Positions 14,394-19,203 of a stretch of 19,203 bases of DNA are shown here, piece by piece. Source of the stretch: CAZQIC01 sp964593555 (GTDB taxonomy: Bacteria; Bacteroidota; Bacteroidia; JAFLBG01). The stretch's first letter is position 1; every line of letters starts with the position of its first letter. The notes under the pieces were generated by a model. That model was not told the DNA's origin. It saw only the letters and a list, made by a program, of their open reading frames with translations, and made no database searches. Where the stretch lies: NCBI GenBank assembly GCA_964593555.1, contig CAZQIC010000093.1, forward strand, positions 1-19,203, written 5' to 3'. The position numbers and the translations under genes are program-made.

Positions 14394-14939
14394 TTACTCA
14401 ACTTCATTAGCAGCCTCAACATTAATCGTTGATTCCGCTATTTGAGTTAATTTTTCGTCAGCCGCTTTTTCTTCTTCAAGAATTTCTTCAAGAAGTACCA
14501 CTGCTTCATCTAATCCAAGAATTTGAGCAAATGTCCGTAGCGTACCATACGAAGCTATTTCGTAATGTTCAACTTTTTGAGCAGCTGAAATAATTGCAGC
14601 ATCACGCACTGCGCCTTTGTCATTATCCTTCATCAATTCTTCGGCTTCTTTTATTAAACCCGCCATTGCTTCACATTTTTTAGCCTGAGGTGTTTTGCCG
14701 ATTGCTTCAAATACCTCTTCTAGTTTTTTAGTCTGACCCTCAGTTTCTGATAAATGAGCTTCGATCGCTTCAATCAGTTCTTCTGAAGTTGCATTCTTGA
14801 TCATTTTAGGCAAAGCTTTTACAAGCGCTTTTTCTGCCCAATAGATGTCCTTTAATTCATCTTCGAATAATTTCATCAATTTTGATTCTTCAATGCTGTA
14901 ATTCTCCTGATCCTTTTGATTTTTACTGGTTGTTTTCAT
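14394..14939 (-). CDS. YciF-type DUF892 ferritin-like stress protein
   Basis: Protein of 181 residues, all helical, matching the DUF892/YciF family: ferritin-like four-helix bundles with a di-metal site, linked to general stress. Marks are MKLFEDELKDIYWAEKALVKALPKM (about 22-46), AIEAHLSETEGQTKKLEEVFEAIGKTP (58-84), AIISAAQKVEHYEIASYGTLRTFA (115-138, with the Glu-His metal-ligand pattern) and LEEILEEEKAADEKLTQIAE. The N-terminus is Lys/Gln-rich and cytoplasmic. It is transcribed away from the cupin gene; the 37-190 bases upstream hold its promoter, but I see no perfect TAnnTTTG there. Chemistry in vivo is not established for the family. Confidence 0.9.
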   Translation of the reverse strand: MKTTSKNQKDQENYSIEESKLMKLFEDELKDIYWAEKALVKALPKMIKNATSEELIEAIEAHLSETEGQTKKLEEVFEAIGKTPQAKKCEAMAGLIKEAEELMKDNDKGAVRDAAIISAAQKVEHYEIASYGTLRTFAQILGLDEAVVLLEEILEEEKAADEKLTQIAESTINVEAANEVE

Positions 14940-15130
14940 AGAATGTTTTTTTAAGTTTAAAAGTTAAGAGCAAATAATGTGCCCTGCAGCATTAAGGTGT
15001 ATTTTGTTTGGATCAATTAATTACTGTGGATTATACACCTCGTTATATGAATTGCAATACACAGCCGCAGCTCGTGATTCTTATCCTCGGTTTAAAAAAT
15101 GGAGTGGCATCATTTTAGGCTTAATCGGTT
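14940..15130. other. Divergent intergenic region, YciF-type gene / cupin gene
   Basis: This 191-base gap should hold both promoters. It contains an inverted repeat GGTGTA ... TACACC (starting near 14996, right arm near 15039-15044) with a spacer of roughly 37 bases, and the palindrome ATTGCAAT near 15052. A 68-codon frame (14977-15183) runs through it and into the cupin gene, but it has no family resemblance and I do not call it. Confidence 0.4.
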
Positions 15131-15655
15131 ATGGATATTATCAAAAAGGATTACTTTTCAAAAAAATATTACTTAAAAGGTGACGCGCAATTTCCAAACA
15201 ATGAGACGAGGCCGATCATTCTCTATAAAAGAATATTAAATCTGCCCCTGATCCTTCCTGGACGTTCCGTGAAAAGATTATTCAAAAGAAATAACTGGTT
15301 AAATGCCTGGAGAGGCGGTATATATAATTACCATCACTATCATAGTAATACCTATGAAGTACTAGGTGTTTACAAAGGGAAAACCACCATTCAGCTTGGG
15401 GGAGATGAAGGTGTATCTCTAATAATTGGCAGGGGTGATGTATTGATAATACCTGCAGGCGTGGCACACAAAAATTTAAAATCCGGAAATACTATTAAAT
15501 GTGTTGGCGCTTATCCTAACGGGAAAAAGTTCGATATGAATTATGGATTGGATGAAGAGCGTCCTAAAGCCGATGAGAATATTTTAAAAACACCATTGCC
15601 TTCAAGTGATCCTGTTTTAGGCTTTATAAGTGAAGTGGAAAACTATTGGAAATAG
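15131..15655 (+). CDS. YjlB-type cupin protein
   Basis: Single-domain cupin of 174 residues resembling Bacillus YjlB. Cupin motif 1 is YNYHHYHSNTYEVLGVYKGK (about residues 62-81; His-x-His and Glu are the metal ligands). Motif 2 is GRGDVLIIPAGVAHKNL (about 101-117, with the third His). The tail GAYPNGKKFDMNYGLDEERPKADENI is characteristic of this group. Metal-binding sugar or small-molecule enzymes and sensors share this fold; the reaction of YjlB is not known to me. It is followed after 64 nt by the DUF72 gene. Confidence 0.88.
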   Translation: MDIIKKDYFSKKYYLKGDAQFPNNETRPIILYKRILNLPLILPGRSVKRLFKRNNWLNAWRGGIYNYHHYHSNTYEVLGVYKGKTTIQLGGDEGVSLIIGRGDVLIIPAGVAHKNLKSGNTIKCVGAYPNGKKFDMNYGLDEERPKADENILKTPLPSSDPVLGFISEVENYWK

Positions 15656-15719
15656 CTTGTGTTTGTAATTAAAACTATGCCTAAACTGCTGGCATACTCT
15701 TAGTATATTATTTAATGAT

Positions 15720-16442
15720 ATGAAAAGTAATTTTCTGATTGGGTGTTCGGGATATTACTATCCAACCTGGAAAAATAAATTTTATCCAAATGGAATACAG
15801 CCCAAAAATTGGCTGGAATATTACAGCACAGTTTTTAATACGGTAGAATTGAATGGAACTTTTTACAGAACACCGAAGCTTACCGATCTCCAGAAATATG
15901 CAAGAGTTACTCCACCCGGCTTTAGTTTCTCCGTAAAAATGAGCAGGTATATTACACATGTGCATAAGTTAAAAGACAGCAACGAGCTTATCAGAGAATT
16001 CCAGGGCCTGATTAAGCTAGGTCTTGATGATAAATTGTCTCACTTTTTGTTTCAGTTGCCGCCATCATTTCATTACAACGAAGAAAATATGGAAAGGATA
16101 ATTGACAATATTCCACATCATTCACAAAATGTTATCGAATTCAGGCATATCTCCTGGTGGAATGATGAAGTTGAGAAAAAATTAAAAAAGGCAAAATTGA
16201 CATTCTGTAATGTCGATTTTCCCGGACTGAAATCACATTTTATAAATACAAACGATTTTTTTTATTTGAGACTTCATGGAAATCCGGTATTGTTTAAATC
16301 TTCATATAGTGAGGCTGAGCTCAAAGGTTTTTATAAGGATTTTCCAAAAACAGCTAAAAAGCATTCAATTTATTTTAATAATACTTTTTACGAAGCTGCT
16401 TATTCCAATGCCACGCAGCTAATGAATATGGTAAAAAAATAA
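15720..16442 (+). CDS. DUF72 (YecE-like) TIM-barrel protein
   Basis: Protein of 240 residues matching DUF72/YecE. Marks are the opening IGCSGYYYPTWKNKFYP (about 7-23), ELNGTFYRTP (43-52), FSFSVKMSRYITH, LFQLPPSFHYNEENMERI, VIEFRHISWWNDEV (about 138-151), and FYLRLHG near the C-terminus. The family adopts a TIM-barrel fold and is often found near DNA repair genes, but its reaction is unknown. The DNA glycosylase gene starts 5 nt after the stop, so the two are translationally linked, which supports a nucleic-acid or damage-related role. The 64-base upstream gap holds a short inverted repeat TATGCC...GGCATA (15676-15696). Confidence 0.92.
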   Translation: MKSNFLIGCSGYYYPTWKNKFYPNGIQPKNWLEYYSTVFNTVELNGTFYRTPKLTDLQKYARVTPPGFSFSVKMSRYITHVHKLKDSNELIREFQGLIKLGLDDKLSHFLFQLPPSFHYNEENMERIIDNIPHHSQNVIEFRHISWWNDEVEKKLKKAKLTFCNVDFPGLKSHFINTNDFFYLRLHGNPVLFKSSYSEAELKGFYKDFPKTAKKHSIYFNNTFYEAAYSNATQLMNMVKK

Positions 16443-16447
16443 ATAAT

Positions 16448-17182
16448 ATGCCTGAAGGTCCTTCCATAGTAATATTAAAAGAAGAGCTCGAATCTTTTAA
16501 GAATAGAAAAGTATTAAAAGTAACAGGCAACGCTAAAATTGATTTGCCTCGAATCACGAATTTGAAAATAATTGATTTTAAAAGCTGGGGGAAACATTTC
16601 CTTATTTGTTTCGATGGATTTTATTTGCGAATTCATATGTTAATGTTTGGTACATATCGCGTTAATGAAAGAAAAGAAATGGCACCGAGAATGAGCCTTG
16701 TTTTTAATAAAGGGGAGGTCAATTTTTATACCTGTAGCATTAAACTTATGGAGGGTGATGTAAATGAAGTGTATGACTGGGAAAAGGATATTATGTCACC
16801 TGAATGGAATGCATCGAAAGCAGAAGCAGCATTGAAGAAGTTGAAAAAAAGAATAATGGTGTGCGATGTATTACTTGATCAGGAAATATTCGCGGGGGTC
16901 GGGAATATTATAAAAAATGAGGTTTTGTTTAGGACCAATATACATCCCGAATCATATGTAGGATCATTACCTAAAAAGAAACTAAAGGAGCTCGTTAAGG
17001 ATGCGCGTGATTACAGCCTGCTGTTTTATAAATGGAAAAAAATATTTCAGTTGAAAAAGCATTGGCAGATTTATAGAAAAAATATATGCCCGGTTTGTAA
17101 AACATCTTTTAAAAGAACATATGTGGGTAAAACAAACCGGCTTAGTTTTTTTTGTAATAGTTGTCAAGTGTTATACAGGTAG
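16448..17182 (+). CDS. Fpg/Nei-family DNA glycosylase/AP lyase
   Basis: Base-excision repair enzyme of 244 residues that removes oxidised bases and cleaves the abasic site. The N-terminus MPEGPS supplies the catalytic Pro (residue 2) and Glu3. SWGKHFLI has the conserved Lys near 53-54. DVLLDQEIFAGVGNIIKNEVLF (about 140-161) is the helix-two-turn-helix. The C-terminal zinc finger is CPVC ... CNSC, with the DNA-contacting Arg before it (TNRLSFFC). The short length and loss of the Fpg HLGMSG loop (here HMLMFG) place it nearer Nei than classical MutM; substrate range is not predictable. It overlaps the DUF72 operon (5 nt gap) and adds to the repair theme of the window. Confidence 0.93.
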   Translation: MPEGPSIVILKEELESFKNRKVLKVTGNAKIDLPRITNLKIIDFKSWGKHFLICFDGFYLRIHMLMFGTYRVNERKEMAPRMSLVFNKGEVNFYTCSIKLMEGDVNEVYDWEKDIMSPEWNASKAEAALKKLKKRIMVCDVLLDQEIFAGVGNIIKNEVLFRTNIHPESYVGSLPKKKLKELVKDARDYSLLFYKWKKIFQLKKHWQIYRKNICPVCKTSFKRTYVGKTNRLSFFCNSCQVLYR

Positions 17183-17243
17183 TCGCAAATATCCGCTAAA
17201 TAAAAACTAAGAACTTTCCTGGAAAAATATTACATTTAAGTAA

Positions 17244-19203
17244 ATGAAAAAACTTCGTATTTTTTTATTTATCACAACTCTATTATTATCGTTTTATACC
17301 CATGCTCAATACTGCGTTCCCTCGGTGGTGGGGAACACTGCAGGTATCGGCATTACAAACGTAACATTCAATACAATAAACAATACTACGCCTGATCAGC
17401 AGGGATATGTAGATTACAGTGCTTTGAATACTACTCTCTCAACCGGGGCATCATATATCTTACAGATCACTACAACTTATTCTGCAGGCCAGCCAACTAT
17501 GGTCTGGATTGACTGGAACCAGAATTTTTCATTTAACGATCCAGGCGAAGCATACAGCTTAGGTCAGTTGCCTTCCGGTACAATAAATTATAATATTTAT
17601 GTGCCTATAGGAACGGCCCTGGGTAATACCCGCATGCGTGTCGCTTCTGATTCAAAAGCCGGAGGTACGCCCACTTCTTGTACTACTACGCAGGCAGAAG
17701 GAGACATTGAGGATTATACGTTGAATATTGTTCAGACTAATATGGCGTATGACTCCATACAGGTGAGCCAGTTTCCAACAGGATGTGTAATACCGCCGGT
17801 AAGCAACAAAAGGATAATAGGTATAGAAATTCATACCTCCGGAACCCTAAATCCTTTGCAATCCACACAATTTACCATTGCTATTGCAGGTACTACGAAT
17901 ATTGGGGACATTACCAATGCACAGCTTTGGTATACAGCTAATAGCAATACTTTCGCCACAACTACATTATTTGGTTCCGCTATACCGGCTGCTTCTTTTG
18001 TGATTAATGGAAATCAGGCGCTGGCAGTCGTATCAACAAACGTACATTATTTCTGGCTCACGTTCGACATTGTTCCGGGAGCAACGGCAGGTAACACAAT
18101 TGATGCGCAATGTATAGACGTAACACTCAGCACCGTTGTTTACCCTGTTGTAAACAGTAATGCTATCGGGAGTATAAGTATATCAGGAGCTTTAGCCTAT
18201 GTGCCTCCTCCGGCTACGTACGTATGGTACATGGGTGGATTTTCCGGTATTGATTTTAAATGTAATCCTCCGCAGCCTTTATTCGACGGAAAGATAGACG
18301 ATCTGCATAATGAGGGAGTGAGCGCTACCTGTGATGCAAACGGAGATATACTTATTTATACAGATGGAATTACGGTGTGGAATGCAAGCCATACTGTTGT
18401 TACCAATGGTACAGGTTTGTTTGGACATTCTTCCACCTGTCAGTCTGCCCTGATTATGCCGCAGCCCTTGAATCCTAACCTGTATTATATTTTTACACAG
18501 GATGCGGAAGCAGGTGTGCACGGTTTTAATTATAGTATTTACGATGTTTCACTGAATACAATTACGGTTAAAAATCAATCGCTGTTGAACCCTGCAACAG
18601 AACAATTAACGGCAGTAGTAAATTGCAATGGAACGGATTATTGGGTATTGGTACACGGTTATAACAATAATAATTTTTATGTTTATGCATTAACCCCTGC
18701 AGGGTTGAATACAACTCCGGTTGTTTCTTCTGTTGGACCTTCTATCAATGCACCAAGCACCGCAATGGGATTCGCGAAATTCTCACCTGATGGAAAAAAG
18801 CTGATGGTGACCCAGACAAATTACAACGCAGGGTATCATGGAATTAACTTGTTTGATTTTTGTTCTGCTACCGGAGTTGTTTCCAATTTTATTGATATTC
18901 CTGTAGCAAGCTTAAATTCTCCCTTATTCCTGGCAGGAGTTTCTTTTTCTCCTAATTCATCCAAAGTTTATTACACGGAAAATTATTTTGATTCTGACTT
19001 ATACCAGCTGGATATAAATGCCGGTAACATACCTGCCTCAAGAGTATGGATAGGGAGCAGCAGGGGAACGGCTCTGGCTACACTTCAGAATGCACCTGAC
19101 GGAAAGATCTACATCTCTAAGAACGGCAACCAGAGAAATGATTCATTGGCCGTAATAAATAATCCTGACGTTGCCGGTGCGGGTTGTGGTTTTGTAGATA
19201 ATG
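17244..19203 (+). CDS. Large secreted GEVED/beta-propeller protein, 3' end outside window
   Basis: Open for 653 codons to the last base. A signal peptide (MKKLRIFLFITTLLLSFYTHAQ, cleavage after Ala21 or Gln22) leads into a GEVED domain (about 24-160: WIDWNQNFSFNDPGE, RMRVASDS, then GDIEDYTLNI). Next is a beta-sandwich domain resembling the N-terminal domain of BNR-repeat neuraminidases (about 165-315: LWYTANSNTFATTTLFG, FWLTFDIVPGATAGNTIDAQC). From about 325 there is a beta-propeller-like region with VWYMGGFSGIDF, ILIYTDGITVWN, FSPDGKKLMVTQ, FSPNSSKVYYT and APDGKIYISK. This layout is typical of Bacteroidota surface proteins exported by the type IX system, and a C-terminal sorting domain is expected beyond the window. 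Role is probably adhesion or glycan binding; no catalytic residues identified. It has its own short upstream gap (61 nt). Confidence 0.85.
   Translation, partial: MKKLRIFLFITTLLLSFYTHAQYCVPSVVGNTAGIGITNVTFNTINNTTPDQQGYVDYSALNTTLSTGASYILQITTTYSAGQPTMVWIDWNQNFSFNDPGEAYSLGQLPSGTINYNIYVPIGTALGNTRMRVASDSKAGGTPTSCTTTQAEGDIEDYTLNIVQTNMAYDSIQVSQFPTGCVIPPVSNKRIIGIEIHTSGTLNPLQSTQFTIAIAGTTNIGDITNAQLWYTANSNTFATTTLFGSAIPAASFVINGNQALAVVSTNVHYFWLTFDIVPGATAGNTIDAQCIDVTLSTVVYPVVNSNAIGSISISGALAYVPPPATYVWYMGGFSGIDFKCNPPQPLFDGKIDDLHNEGVSATCDANGDILIYTDGITVWNASHTVVTNGTGLFGHSSTCQSALIMPQPLNPNLYYIFTQDAEAGVHGFNYSIYDVSLNTITVKNQSLLNPATEQLTAVVNCNGTDYWVLVHGYNNNNFYVYALTPAGLNTTPVVSSVGPSINAPSTAMGFAKFSPDGKKLMVTQTNYNAGYHGINLFDFCSATGVVSNFIDIPVASLNSPLFLAGVSFSPNSSKVYYTENYFDSDLYQLDINAGNIPASRVWIGSSRGTALATLQNAPDGKIYISKNGNQRNDSLAVINNPDVAGAGCGFVDN

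Noticed and set aside
14977..15183. 68-codon plus-strand frame before the cupin gene
   Set aside because: Overlaps the cupin start by 53 bases in another frame, has no family resemblance and reads like intergenic sequence.

Overview
The window comes from an AT-rich member of the Bacteroidota. The phylum call rests on TAnnTTTG-type promoter elements, many short intergenic gaps, a secreted GEVED/beta-propeller protein of the kind exported by gliding-type (T9SS) bacteria, and lipoprotein and small-domain families common in that phylum. I cannot place it below phylum from sequence alone. There are 22 protein genes, no RNA gene, no insertion sequence and no CRISPR array. No gene-free stretch exceeds 300 bases; the largest is about 190 bases, at 14940-15130.

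Region 1 (15-3721, minus strand) is a compact five-gene operon read in the order acyl carrier protein, DltD-like, a 49-residue microprotein, MBOAT (DltB-like) and adenylation domain (DltA-like). Gaps and overlaps are -4 to +7 nt. The 49-codon gene, too short for most gene callers, exactly fills the space between dltD and dltB. It has one membrane segment and ends in FVYQQF, which resembles the C-terminal acyl-acceptor motif of DltX. Together the genes look like a full Dlt-type D-alanylation (or other aminoacylation) machine in a phylum without teichoic acids. Three residues or segments are unusual: the MBOAT second catalytic-motif His is Asn, the adenylation-domain selectivity Cys is Met, and the adenylation domain stops before its C-terminal subdomain.

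Region 2 (3771-6668, minus strand) holds a cytochrome-P460-type c-haem lipoprotein, a class III aminotransferase, and an exported TPR protein whose stop lies 4-7 nt from the aminotransferase start.

Region 3 (6742-8617, plus strand) holds a DUF1569/DinB-like protein, a small SET-domain protein, an ECF sigma factor with a TTG start, and a small two-segment membrane protein directly after the sigma factor.

Region 4 (8635-14939, minus strand) is a DNA repair and stress block. In transcription order it holds YciF-type DUF892, a hairpin, a NUDIX hydrolase, a disordered Asn/Arg/Tyr-rich repeat protein, a strong hairpin terminator, Ku, LigD, a GNAT acetyltransferase and a zinc-ribbon protein. Ku and LigD form a two-gene non-homologous end-joining system (TGAgATG junction). 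The Ku start lies 16 nt beyond the T-run of a terminator, so Ku-LigD is probably reached by readthrough.

Region 5 (15131-17182, plus strand) holds a YjlB-type cupin, a DUF72 protein and an Fpg/Nei-family DNA glycosylase. Region 6 (17244 to the window end) is the first 653 codons of a large secreted protein.
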